In this document: positions 55,476 through 64,000 of the stretch, one piece after another
How positions within the stretch are numbered: the first letter of the stretch is position 1
Layout of the letters: each line of letters begins with the position of its first letter
Assembly: GCF_003545885.1 (NCBI RefSeq)
Contig: NZ_QHCT01000001.1
Location: forward strand, 1,554,928 to 1,618,927
Reading direction: 5' to 3'
From: Leptospira stimsonii
Lineage (GTDB): Bacteria; Spirochaetota; Leptospiria; Leptospirales; Leptospiraceae
Length of the DNA: 64,000 nt
Program-made: the position numbers and the translations under genes
The notes under the pieces: generated by a model
What the model was told of the DNA's origin: nothing
The model's database searches: none
Seen by the model: only the letters and a program-made list of their open reading frames with translations

Positions 55476-56726
55476 TTATCCTCGGATTTGTCCGTTGCCG
55501 GTAACGTATGTTGTGGTCGTTGTTAGATGAACCAATCCCATCGGTCCTCTTACATGAAGTTTTCCGGTGGAAATCCCGACTTCGGCGCCCAAGCCGAATT
55601 CTCCTCCATCGTGAAAACGAGTGGAGCAGTTGATAAAAAGTGCGGCGGAATCCAAAGAATTCGTAAACCGTTTCGCGGTGCTCAAATCTTCCGTCACGAT
55701 CGCTTCCGTGTGACCGGAAGAGGTTCTTTCAATGAAAGCTAACGCTTCCTCCAAAGAGGATACCGTTTTGACGGAAAGTCTGAGATCCAAAAATTCTTCC
55801 AGATAGTCTTCTTCCTTTACCGGTTTTCCTTTTGGGTAAAGAGAGAGTGATGGAGGATCGAGTAAAAGTTCAACGCCTTCTTTTGCGAGCGCTTCTAAGA
55901 GTTCTTTTCGAAACGGATATCCCGTATGAAGAATTAAATTCTCCGTCGCGTTACAAACTCCGGGTCTTTGCACCTTTGAGTTGATTACGATGGGAATCAC
56001 TTTTTCAGGATCCGCGTCCTCATCGATAAAAAGATTACAAACGCCTTTGTCGTGTTTTACGACCGGAATTTTAGAATGTTCCGAGACAAACTGAATCAGT
56101 CCTTCTCCGCCTCTCGGAACTACGATATCGATCTTCGAAGTTTGTTGAAAGAAAGGAAGCATATAGGCGCGATCGGTCTTGTCTACAAAAGTAACCGCAC
56201 CGACGTCGATTCCTTCTTTTTGCAAAACCTCGTGAAAAAGTTTCACCAAAGCCGCGTTCGAGTGAAACGCTTCGCTTCCTCCGCGAAGGATACAAGCGTT
56301 TCCGGATTTAAAAGAAAGCGCGCCGACATCGATCGTAACGTTCGGTCGCGATTCGTAGATCACCATGACAACACCCAGGGGAACTCTTCTCGTGACGAGT
56401 TCGAGTCCGTTGGGAAGAGTCAAACCTCTCGTGACTTCGCCGACTGGATCGGGAAGTGCGACGATTTCTCGAAGTGCGGACGCCATTCCGGCGATTCGTT
56501 TCTCGTTGAGAAGAAGTCGATCCATAAGAGCGGAAGAAAGATTTTTTTCTTTTCCGTCTTTTAGATCCAACTCGTTTGCGGTTAGAATTTCTTCTTTCCG
56601 TTTTTCTAATATATCTGCGAGATCAAGAAGGACTTTATTCTTAAGTGAGGACGGAAGCGATTTAAGAGTTCGAGAAGATTTTTTAGCGCGAGCGCAGAGA
56701 TCTTCCACATATTCCAATTCTTTCAT
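55476..56726 (-). CDS. proA: Glutamate-5-semialdehyde dehydrogenase (gamma-glutamyl phosphate reductase)
   Basis: 416 residues, normal length, from ATG 56726 (GGAGG 9 nt upstream). Catalytic Cys in [18 protein letters not shown]-binding [14 protein letters not shown]-terminal [21 protein letters not shown]. Reduces glutamyl phosphate to the semialdehyde for proline synthesis. A much longer in-frame extension to 57182 is antisense-like readthrough of the proB sequence in another frame and is not part of the gene. Confidence 0.96.
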   Translation of the reverse strand: MKELEYVEDLCARAKKSSRTLKSLPSSLKNKVLLDLADILEKRKEEILTANELDLKDGKEKNLSSALMDRLLLNEKRIAGMASALREIVALPDPVGEVTRGLTLPNGLELVTRRVPLGVVMVIYESRPNVTIDVGALSFKSGNACILRGGSEAFHSNAALVKLFHEVLQKEGIDVGAVTFVDKTDRAYMLPFFQQTSKIDIVVPRGGEGLIQFVSEHSKIPVVKHDKGVCNLFIDEDADPEKVIPIVINSKVQRPGVCNATENLILHTGYPFRKELLEALAKEGVELLLDPPSLSLYPKGKPVKEEDYLEEFLDLRLSVKTVSSLEEALAFIERTSSGHTEAIVTEDLSTAKRFTNSLDSAALFINCSTRFHDGGEFGLGAEVGISTGKLHVRGPMGLVHLTTTTTYVTGNGQIRG

Positions 56727-57595
56727 AGATGATTTCCTCCGTTTCCATTTCCGTTCCGATTTTTTCGAATGATTTCCTTTACGTCTTCTTCGGAAAAAAC
56801 ACGATTCCCGGAAGGAGCGACTAACGTTCCAATCGAATTTTGATCTAAGAATTCCCGAATGACGTGCATTCTTTTGCCGTTTAAAATCGCCGTGGGAACT
56901 CCTGCTTCCGAAAGTAAACCGGCGGATTTGAGTTTTGTAAACATTCCTCCGGTTCCGGGACCGCTCGGCCCTCCCGCTAAGTCCAGATTTTCTTTCCCGA
57001 TTTTTTCTAAAAAAGGAACGACTTTCTCTTCTTTTAAAAAACCGTCCACACCCGTAAGAATGATCAAGAGATCCGCGCCGACGATCAGGCTTACAAGCGC
57101 GGAAAGCATGTCGTTGTCCCCGAATTTCACCTCTTCCGTCGCGACGGAATCGTTTTCGTTTACGACGGGAAGAATCCCCCATTCCAGTAGTTGGGTGAAT
57201 GTGTTCTTAAGATTCTTGTATCCTTCTTTAGACTCGAGATCCAAAACCCCAAAAAGAATCTGAGCGATACTAAGGTTTACCTTCGAAAAAAAACTGTCGT
57301 AGAGGTTGACGAGCCGATTCTGACCCATTGCGGCTAACGCCTGTTTTTCGGAAAGGGAATCTCCCGAAGAGATCGACGAGGGGAGTTCGCTTAACAAAAG
57401 TCTTCCTCTTGCGATCGCACCGGAGGAAACGAGAATCACTTTTTTACCAAGATCTCTGAGATGGCGGATATCGCTTACCAACTGAAAGAGGAAGTCGTTC
57501 ACTTCCGACTCGGGACCGGAAAGTCTCGCGGAGCCGACTTTGATTACGATCATTTCCGAAGAGCGGATTTTTTCAGAGAGAGAAGAACGTTCCAT
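56723..57595 (-). CDS. proB: Glutamate 5-kinase
   Basis: 290 residues: amino-acid kinase domain only, without the C-terminal PUA domain of the longer proteobacterial enzymes. [43 protein letters not shown] and [14 protein letters not shown] are the family motifs. Phosphorylates glutamate for proline synthesis. Overlaps proA by four bases and lies 11 nt after obgE. Confidence 0.95.
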   Translation of the reverse strand: MERSSLSEKIRSSEMIVIKVGSARLSGPESEVNDFLFQLVSDIRHLRDLGKKVILVSSGAIARGRLLLSELPSSISSGDSLSEKQALAAMGQNRLVNLYDSFFSKVNLSIAQILFGVLDLESKEGYKNLKNTFTQLLEWGILPVVNENDSVATEEVKFGDNDMLSALVSLIVGADLLIILTGVDGFLKEEKVVPFLEKIGKENLDLAGGPSGPGTGGMFTKLKSAGLLSEAGVPTAILNGKRMHVIREFLDQNSIGTLVAPSGNRVFSEEDVKEIIRKNRNGNGNGGNHL

Positions 57596-57606
57596 GTTCG
57601 AAGATC

Positions 57607-58701
<1,095 letters not shown>

Positions 58702-58735
58702 GTTATTTGAATATTCTAAAATTCTTAAATGAGTC

Positions 58736-58814
<79 letters not shown>

Positions 58815-58818
58815 GGGG

Positions 58819-59073
58819 TTATTCCGGGTAAACGGAAACCTGCATTTTCAACTTGGAAACCATCTCGAACTTTACTTTTCCGTGAACGAGAGCAAAGAGG
58901 GTATGATCTTTACCAAGTCCTACGTTATTGCCAGGGCGGAACTTTGTTCCTCTTTGGCGAACGAGAATGTTTCCGGCGAGAACGGATTCTCCGCCAAAAC
59001 GTTTTACTCCGAGTCTCTGGGAATTCGAATCCCGGCCGTTCTTTGAGGATCCACCACCTTTCTTATGTGCCAT
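58819..59073 (-). CDS. rpmA: Ribosomal protein L27 (bL27)
   Basis: 84 residues, [20 protein letters not shown] start and [13 protein letters not shown] core. The N-terminus matches the short form whose tail reaches the peptidyl-transferase centre; there is no cleavable extension, and a TAG stop lies four codons upstream in frame. The gene overlaps prp by 11 bases. Confidence 0.98.
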   Translation of the reverse strand: MAHKKGGGSSKNGRDSNSQRLGVKRFGGESVLAGNILVRQRGTKFRPGNNVGLGKDHTLFALVHGKVKFEMVSKLKMQVSVYPE

Positions 59074-59388
59074 CTTCTGGTACTCCTATCAGTTCCATTT
59101 CTTTCGGGTATTGATTCTTCAGATTTTTAAGTCCGGAGAGAACCAATTCAAAACTATTATGAATTAAAACATTGTCTTTGGGGAGAACTTCGAACCGAAG
59201 ATATCCATCACGGATCTCAGCGGGGTTTGCGTTACCGGTTTGGAGGAGGTGCAGATAAAGTGTCTGAACCAGGACCGAAACGGCAGAGCAGAGAAGATTC
59301 TCACCCTTTTTTCCCAAGGAAGTCGGGGAATGTCCCTCACTTTCTAAGGAAGAATACAACTCTTCTTTGCGAGTTATCCGTATCCGGA

Positions 59389-59392
<4 letters not shown>
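59063..59392 (-). CDS. prp: Ribosomal-processing cysteine protease Prp
   Basis: 109 residues. The catalytic pair His21 (EGHS) and Cys35 ([10 protein letters not shown]) and the overall length fit Prp, the protease that in Firmicutes removes the L27 N-terminal extension. TTG start overlaps the rplU stop (TTGA). It lies between rplU and rpmA, the standard Prp position, yet the L27 here has no extension, so its substrate is unclear. Confidence 0.9.
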
Positions 59393-59703
<311 letters not shown>

Positions 59704-60606
59704 ATCGATCCGGCCTGTTTTAAGTCGTTTTCAACCAATCTGGTCGACGTTCCCCTCCGGTCAAGGGGAAAAAGGAAAAACGCTTGTACGCCCGGGGTGA
59801 GTTCCGACCTCGGTCAAAAATGGACCGTTCTTCGAAGATCGAATTTGTCCCTTGGGGAGAATTTCGGCTTCGAACCGGAAATCGTACCGAATTTTCTAAA
59901 AAAGTAGGAACTCACACATTTTCCAAAGAATGTCTGACCTGGTAAGTTCCTTATTCTACCCGTGAAGTAGGTGGATTTCCAAATGACCTTTCTGGGGAAT
60001 CGAGTTCGGCGAGCAGATTCCGGAAAACGGTGTTTTGAAAAAAAAAGACGAAAAAGTCGAAGGGGCCTCTCCATTTTTCTCTGCTAAATTATGACAAAGA
60101 AGAATCCATTCGGATCGTGGACGGAACTCCGGATCGGTTTTCCTTGGATCGGGGAGAATCCGATCTCGCAAAAGCACATGCCGATTTATGGAAATAAAAG
60201 TAGGAACTCCTCTTTTTCAGAAGATGGACCGAAAGGATTCTTGGAACGTTTCCGGGTCTTTTCTAAGGAATCTTCGAACAATCAACTCGCTCTCAAACAT
60301 TGAAAAGTCGAAACACGAACTTCTTCCATTCACAACTCCTTGCCTCAATCGATTCTTCAAGCTTCTTATGGGGAAACATTGGAAGATCTTCTTGGATGTA
60401 TTCCTGAACGAAAAATTCGATCCCAAGTTTGTATCAAATTGTATCTCATTTTATAGAACCAAATTTTTAAAAAAAGAAGAATCTAACGGCGAATCTTTTC
60501 TCTTATCAAAGCGGCTTTGATTCTTAGGAGATATTGTCCATCGTAAATACGTCTTATTTCTTGTAAAGTCAACGGACAATATTACAATTTTCGAATTATA
60601 TAATAT
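59704..60606. other. Long intergenic region upstream of rplU
   Basis: About 900 bases. It contains the repeat copy above and the rplU promoter presumably near 59704-59790. Short plus-strand frames at 60091-60303 and 60188-60520 lack start signals and recognisable content; one more GTAGGAACTCCT half-palindrome lies near 60201. Confidence 0.4.
59857..59917 (-). repeat. Dispersed intergenic repeat, copy 2
   Basis: Inverted relative to the copy at 2160-2244: an exact 20-base match (complement of 59898-59917) plus conserved AAGCCGAAA..TTCTCCCC. Lies upstream of rplU. Confidence 0.55.
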
Positions 60607-60801
60607 TTGTTAAATTATAAATTAACGTATCTTGCGGGAACGGACGGAAGCCAAAAGACGTTTTGTTTTATCCATTCTCAAGAAGAAAAGAGAAAAGCTC
60701 TGAAAGAATATTCAAAAATCTACGAACAAGTGTTATTCGTATTTTCTTATAAATGGAGAATCAAAAACGAAAAAGAATGCAAAAAAGCATTACTCAAATA
60801 G
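60607..60801 (+). CDS. Doubtful small ORF, possible gene remnant
   Basis: 64 residues, TTG start, no ribosome site. Composition is lysine-rich and plausibly protein-like (SQEEKRKALKEYSKIYEQ), in a stretch more AT-rich than its surroundings, which might mark a remnant of acquired DNA. No family recognised. Confidence 0.25.
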   Translation: MLNYKLTYLAGTDGSQKTFCFIHSQEEKRKALKEYSKIYEQVLFVFSYKWRIKNEKECKKALLK

Positions 60802-60888
60802 TTAATGCATCAGAGATTTTACATTCTTTTTACTTCTCAAAGAAGAGAAAGAATGTTGAGTCCATCTTAAACAAACAGGAGATACTAA

Positions 60889-61317
60889 ATGGTATCAGGA
60901 ATAACACTCATCGTGCTCAGCATCCTTGCTGTGCCTTCTTTGCTTTTGGCAAAAAAACCGGATGCAAAGGAATTGCTCGCTAAGATTGCACCGTATCAAG
61001 GATGGATCGGACTCGTTTTTTGCTTCTGGGGAATTTATGGAATCGTTTTCCAAGGCCTTCTCGGACTCGGCTGGCTACCAAATTGGCCAATCTATTGGGT
61101 AACCGCTCTTGCAGGAAACATCGTGCAGGCTGTTCTCGGATTCATTCTCGGATTCGGAACCATCTCTACCTATGTTCTCTCTAAAAACGAAGAAGCCAAA
61201 AAGAAAGGAGCAGAACTTCTTGCGAAATTGGCTCCCATCCAAGGTAAGTTGGGAATTTTTGGAATTGCAGTGGGAATCTGGACCATCGTAGCTTCTTTTC
61301 TTTTTTACGGAGCGTAA
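60889..61317 (+). CDS. Small integral membrane protein with internal duplication
   Basis: 142 residues; AGGAG lies 8 nt before ATG 60889. Four hydrophobic segments. Two related units are visible: [19 protein letters not shown] (about 26-44) and [19 protein letters not shown] (about 105-123), each followed by an aromatic membrane segment ending in a GIY/GIW-type turn. This looks like a duplicated two-helix module. Function unknown. Followed by a good terminator. Confidence 0.78.
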   Translation: MVSGITLIVLSILAVPSLLLAKKPDAKELLAKIAPYQGWIGLVFCFWGIYGIVFQGLLGLGWLPNWPIYWVTALAGNIVQAVLGFILGFGTISTYVLSKNEEAKKKGAELLAKLAPIQGKLGIFGIAVGIWTIVASFLFYGA

Positions 61318-61325
61318 TTCCATTT

Positions 61326-61350
61326 TCCGGGTGACGACGTTTCACCCGGA
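61326..61350 (+). terminator. Terminator after the membrane protein gene
   Basis: TCCGGGTGA (61326-61334) pairs with TCACCCGGA (61342-61350), 7-nt loop, followed by CTTTCTCT; starts 9 nt after the stop. Confidence 0.65.
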
Positions 61351-61385
61351 CTTTCTCTGCGAATTAAGAATTGCCTTCTTTTGAA

Positions 61386-61408
61386 AAAACGACGTCTATA
61401 GTCGTTTT
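61386..61408. promoter_or_regulatory. Palindrome abutting the LpxC-like start codon
   Basis: AAAACGAC-GTCTATA-GTCGTTTT: perfect 8-bp arms, ending 3 nt before ATG 61412. No ribosome site is seen. Could be an operator or a translation-controlling hairpin. Confidence 0.45.
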
Positions 61409-61411
61409 AGA

Positions 61412-62395
61412 ATGCAAATCCACACAGCGCTCCAAACGATCTCCGAACTCAAAAATAAACGATTCCCGGAAATTGATCAATTCCCAAAACACTTTGTCGA
61501 CGATCGATTTCCTATCGACGTCCAAAATTCTTATACCATCCAAAAAGAATTCTCCGTAAAAGGAGTTTCCACTTTGGAGAATCAATCCTCGAAGATTCGA
61601 GTAAAACCTTCCTCCGGATCGTTTTCCAAATTCTCTTATTCTCAAAAGACTCTCGAACTCAGGCCTGAATATTGTATAAAAGGAAATCATAATATACAAC
61701 TGGGTGAAGTAAAGATCATAGAACATCCGATCGCGTTGCAATCGGCTTTCGGTCTTTATCTGGATTTTGAATTGGAGAAGTCGAGTTTCCCCACGTTTGA
61801 TTTTTGCGATCAGGTTTATTTGGACGGATTGGAGAACAATCTCCAAAAAATCGGGGAAGTTCCTTTGATTACCGTCGCAAGATCATTCGCGATGAGCTGG
61901 GAAAAAGGATATTGTATTTTAGAACCAGACGAAGGAGATCGAAAGTTGATCCTGGATCATCAGGTGAGTTATCCCGGTTCGACGGTCGGAAATTCCAGAA
62001 TCAGAACCGAAATGACTCCTGAGATCTTCTCTTTTATCGCCTCGGCAAGAACGACCGCGTTTCGTCCCGGAGAAGAGGCTGAAAAATTCTATCAGATCGG
62101 CCTCGCGGGTGGGTTGAAGGATTATCCATTTACTTTGGAAAACGTGATTTTGTTAAACGAAGAGAAAATTTTCAACCCGAGAGAGAAGTTCGCTCACGAA
62201 GGGAAGAATTATGAATTTCTCGCACACGAATTGATCGATATCTTAGCTTGGATTCGATTTCTGGAAGAAGAATACAAAGGAAGATTCGTCGGAAGGATGA
62301 CTACTTTTCTCTTTGATCATCATAAACAGATCGATATCGCTCAGTTCGTATGCGATCGAAACCGATTCTCCGAAATCGGAATTAAAACTCTCTAA
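61412..62395 (+). CDS. Divergent LpxC-like deacetylase
   Basis: 327 residues. LpxC-like landmarks in the right order: first-domain start TIQKEFSVKGVST; KIIEHPIALQSAFG with Glu104-His105 as base and zinc ligand; SARTTAFRPGEEAEKFYQIG; GGLKDYPFTLENVILLNEE; AHELIDILAWI with His272 and Asp276 as the other zinc ligands (Lys after His replaced by Glu); and DHHKQID with His303/304 in place of the SGHALN His. Zinc site is thus intact, but the substrate-handling Lys and the Gly-rich loop are changed. Probably acts on a related UDP-sugar or is a paralog of the true LpxC; identity is uncertain. Confidence 0.68.
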   Translation: MQIHTALQTISELKNKRFPEIDQFPKHFVDDRFPIDVQNSYTIQKEFSVKGVSTLENQSSKIRVKPSSGSFSKFSYSQKTLELRPEYCIKGNHNIQLGEVKIIEHPIALQSAFGLYLDFELEKSSFPTFDFCDQVYLDGLENNLQKIGEVPLITVARSFAMSWEKGYCILEPDEGDRKLILDHQVSYPGSTVGNSRIRTEMTPEIFSFIASARTTAFRPGEEAEKFYQIGLAGGLKDYPFTLENVILLNEEKIFNPREKFAHEGKNYEFLAHELIDILAWIRFLEEEYKGRFVGRMTTFLFDHHKQIDIAQFVCDRNRFSEIGIKTL

Positions 62396-62417
62396 TATTC
62401 TTTTCCGATTTTAGGGT

Positions 62418-63167
62418 TTAGAATCCGATCATCATTCCGCCGTCGACTCGAAGGGTCGCTCCCGTGATCCAATCCGCTTCGTTCGAAGCGAAAAAATGAA
62501 TCGCCGAAGAGATGGATTCTTCCGGATTTCTTTCGATTTTGAGAGGAATCGTTTTTAAGATGCCTTCTTTTACTTCTTCGGGAAGATTCGGTGCGAAGTC
62601 GTTTGCGATAAAACCCGAGGCCACGCAGTTCACGGTTACGTTTCTGGAAGCGAGTTCTCTCGCGGAAGATTTTGTAAGCGCCATAAGACCGGCCTTTGCG
62701 GAAGAGTAATTGGCTTGCCCTCCGTTTCCATAAAAACCGGAAACAGAACCGATATTGATGATTCGTCCCCATTCCTTTTTGATCATATATTTCGCGGCGG
62801 CTTGTGTGCCTAAAAACGCCCCCTTCAGATTTACGTCAAAAACCTGGTCCCATTTTTCTTCGCTCATTCTCAAAAGAAGATCGTCCTTGATGATTCCCGC
62901 GTTGTTGATCCAAATATCCAGACTTCCGGTTTCTTTGAACGCAAAATCCGCAAGTTCTTTGATCTGGTTTTTCTCTTTTACGTCGCAGAGTTTTCCGAGG
63001 ACCTTCCCCGTTTTTAAGGATTTGAATTCTTCGATCGTTTTTTCCAGAAGAATCGGATCCACATCGGATACGACGACGTTGCCGTTTTTCGTTAAAAAAT
63101 TTCTTGCCGTTACTTTTCCGATCCCTCTTGCAGAACCCGTGACTACGATTGTTTTTCCTGAAAACAT
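62418..63167 (-). CDS. 3-oxoacyl-ACP reductase-like SDR (FabG family)
   Basis: 249 residues. TGSARGIG (10-17), NNAGIIKDDLLLRM, catalytic Ser (NIGSVSGFYG) and Tyr-Lys (ANYSSAKAG), and DWITGATLRVDGGMMIGF end: all typical of FabG. ATG 63167 has GGAGGAG upstream. A MarR-type operator palindrome sits about 15 nt upstream of the start, shared with the marR gene, so this is likely the regulated target. Probably a paralog of housekeeping FabG acting in a specialised fatty-acid or lipid route. Confidence 0.9.
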   Translation of the reverse strand: MFSGKTIVVTGSARGIGKVTARNFLTKNGNVVVSDVDPILLEKTIEEFKSLKTGKVLGKLCDVKEKNQIKELADFAFKETGSLDIWINNAGIIKDDLLLRMSEEKWDQVFDVNLKGAFLGTQAAAKYMIKKEWGRIINIGSVSGFYGNGGQANYSSAKAGLMALTKSSARELASRNVTVNCVASGFIANDFAPNLPEEVKEGILKTIPLKIERNPEESISSAIHFFASNEADWITGATLRVDGGMMIGF

Positions 63168-63181
63168 AAACTCCTCCGTTT

Positions 63182-63205
63182 ATTTATTTCGATGTCGAAA
63201 TAAAT
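63182..63205. promoter_or_regulatory. MarR operator upstream of fabG-like gene
   Basis: Perfect 24-bp palindrome ATTTATTTCGA-TG-TCGAAATAAAT. An 18-bp identical core (TATTTCGATGTCGAAATA) recurs at 63659-63676 directly before marR. Confidence 0.75.
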
Positions 63206-63228
63206 GGTACTTAAAAAATGAATCTCTC

Positions 63229-63657
63229 TTATTTTTCAAAATTAGAATACATCCTATCCAGTAGACGGACAAAGGTTTCTTTTTCATCAGGACCGAATCC
63301 CTTGTATAATCTTTGTGTCGTCGTCTGGGAAGCGCGGATCACGGCTTCTCTCGCGGTTTTTCCCTTAGCGGTCAATACTGCGGTAAACACACGTTCGTCG
63401 TCGCTGGATTGAATTCTTTTTATATATTTCAATTCTTCCATTTTATCCAAAAGTGCCGTGATCGTCGAGTTGGTTCGATCCAACACCTTTGCGAGTTCAC
63501 TCATCGTCATTTCCCCGGAAGTTCCGAGTGCGTAGAGAACTCCTCCGTGGGCGGGGACAAGATCCTTAATTCCTTCCTTTTCGAATTCTTTGGCTAAGAA
63601 TTTCTGGATTCGGTCTCTCGTTCTGGATAAGAGATGGATTGCGAATTCTTGTTTCAT
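63229..63657 (-). CDS. MarR-family transcriptional regulator
   Basis: 142 residues, winged helix-turn-helix: HGGVLYALGTSGEMTMSELA, DRTNSTITALLDKMEELKYI and the wing SSDDERVFTAVLTAKG. Likely binds the palindrome found twice, before itself and before the fabG-like gene, giving autoregulation and control of an acyl-reductase. ATG 63657 has no ribosome site; the operator starts 2 nt upstream of it, so the mRNA may be leaderless. Confidence 0.93.
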   Translation of the reverse strand: MKQEFAIHLLSRTRDRIQKFLAKEFEKEGIKDLVPAHGGVLYALGTSGEMTMSELAKVLDRTNSTITALLDKMEELKYIKRIQSSDDERVFTAVLTAKGKTAREAVIRASQTTTQRLYKGFGPDEKETFVRLLDRMYSNFEK

Positions 63658-63658
63658 C

Positions 63659-63676
63659 TATTTCGATGTCGAAATA
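63659..63676. promoter_or_regulatory. MarR operator at the marR start codon
   Basis: TATTTCGATGTCGAAATA, a perfect 18-bp palindrome identical to the core of 63182-63205. A TTGACA-like -35 on the minus strand lies at 63688-63693, so repressor binding would cover the -10 and start point. Confidence 0.72.
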
Positions 63677-63831
63677 AATTCATTTTTTGTCAACACAAAA
63701 TTCGAAGTGCAAATCCAAATATTTCCGTCTATTTTTGAAAGATTGCCGAATTCGATTCTTTCGCGTAACCTTTGCTCGAGGGTGGAAAAGAATTTGAATG
63801 AGAATCGTCCAGCAAAGAAAGGTTTTTAGGA

Positions 63832-63924
63832 GTTCCTACACGGGGATTTGCGCTTGCAAAATTAGAATTTTGTGATAGAGGAAAGTCTGCCGATTTTTCC
63901 CGCCACCGCTCCCCTCCACCCAAA
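63832..63924 (+). repeat. Family A element, interrupted at its CCACCC hairpin
   Basis: TAGGAGTTCCTACA, CGCTTGCAAAATTAG, TTTTGTGATAGAGGAAAG, CGATTTTTCCCGCC and CCCTCCACCCAA match the copies at 36418-36582 and 46384-46537, but the expected GGGTGG half and the GCGCGCGACTTT tail are absent. The break coincides with the start of IS-like sequence. Confidence 0.62.
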
Positions 63925-64000
63925 GGTACAAACCGGAGACATGGGTAACAAAATAGACCGGGAACATAGGTAACACTCAAAATGCTGGCAAAGGAGGAAA
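63925..64000 (+). mobile_element. Left end of an insertion sequence, cut by the window edge
   Basis: From about 63925 the sequence has two similar subterminal motifs, GGAGACATGGGTAACA and GGGAACATAGGTAACA, as seen near the ends of some IS elements. ATG 63982 then opens MLAKEE, a common start of IS21/IS481-like transposases. The preceding family A repeat is broken exactly here, which supports insertion. The family cannot be settled from 76 bases. Confidence 0.5.
63982..64000 (+). CDS. Start of a transposase gene (edge-truncated)
   Basis: Six codons only, MLAKEE, before the window ends. It resembles the N-terminus of IS21 IstA-like proteins, but this rests on very little sequence. Confidence 0.35.

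Noticed and set aside
56727..57182. 152-residue N-terminal extension of ProA
   Set aside because: It is an Arg/Ser-rich out-of-frame reading of proB; ATG 56726 has a good ribosome site and gives the normal ProA length.

Overview
The window reads as a chromosomal segment of a Leptospira-type spirochaete. Supporting features are the diderm gene set (TolC/adaptor pair, LpxC-like protein, many lipoproteins with a Phe/Leu-rich lipobox and little spacing from the N-terminus), class III nucleotidyl cyclases, FG-GAP lipoproteins, spirochaete-like housekeeping genes and intergenic palindromes of the TGTCGGAACTCCGACA and TGTAGGAACTCCTACA types. Base composition looks intermediate (well above the AT-rich L. 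interrogans), so a higher-GC Leptospira species is my guess; this is inference. No rRNA or tRNA gene was seen.

Layout. 1-3.8 kb: four singletons (an edge-truncated exported protein, an EEP-family phosphodiesterase/nuclease, a VOC epimerase-like protein and an SH3-domain protein). 3.9-14.5 kb, minus strand: a probable six-gene operon, CoA-transferase > KAS III > a 1784-residue kinase/ATPase/GAF/SpoIIE-phosphatase protein > SiaB-like kinase > SiaC-like phosphoprotein > GAF-class III cyclase. This is the most interesting system here: a Sia-type partner-switching circuit whose output enzyme appears to be a cAMP/cGMP-type cyclase instead of a diguanylate cyclase. 15.1-19.6 kb: a thioesterase fused to an S23/four-helix-bundle domain, an SDR, a PP2C phosphatase, and a second SiaB-like gene tightly coupled to a KAS II gene. 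20-29.4 kb: a zinc-ribbon cyclase, lipoproteins, a hydrolase, a five-gene minus-strand operon (FtsX-like permease, ABC ATPase, ROK kinase, HIT, LPG-synthase-like), a TPR protein with a degenerate Mrr-like tail, and a decayed DUF433/DUF5615 toxin-antitoxin pair.

29.6-38.4 kb: lipoprotein, TolC-like and RND adaptor genes without their pump, lexA, ctpA-type protease, tsaD and pssA. 39-41.6 kb: two unknown, probably envelope beta-rich proteins. 41.9-46.2 kb: small ORF-radC-Wzm/Wzt-like ABC transporter-ugd, linked by short overlaps with non-ATG starts. 47-52.3 kb, minus strand: a seven-repeat FG-GAP lipoprotein, purEK and murF. 52.7-54.1 kb: a phased non-coding palindrome array. 54.9-59.7 kb, minus strand: rplU-prp-rpmA-obgE-proB-proA-nadD. 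60.9-63.7 kb: a duplicated membrane protein, a divergent LpxC-like protein, and a fabG-like/marR pair sharing a palindromic operator. The right edge enters an insertion sequence that appears to have split a dispersed intergenic repeat.

Cross-cutting themes: (i) both SiaB-like genes sit in transcription units with ketoacyl synthases, suggesting signalling tied to acyl-lipid metabolism; (ii) lexA, marR and the lpxC-like gene each have a palindrome abutting the start codon and no visible Shine-Dalgarno sequence; (iii) several families of dispersed palindromic repeats occupy nearly all long intergenic spaces.
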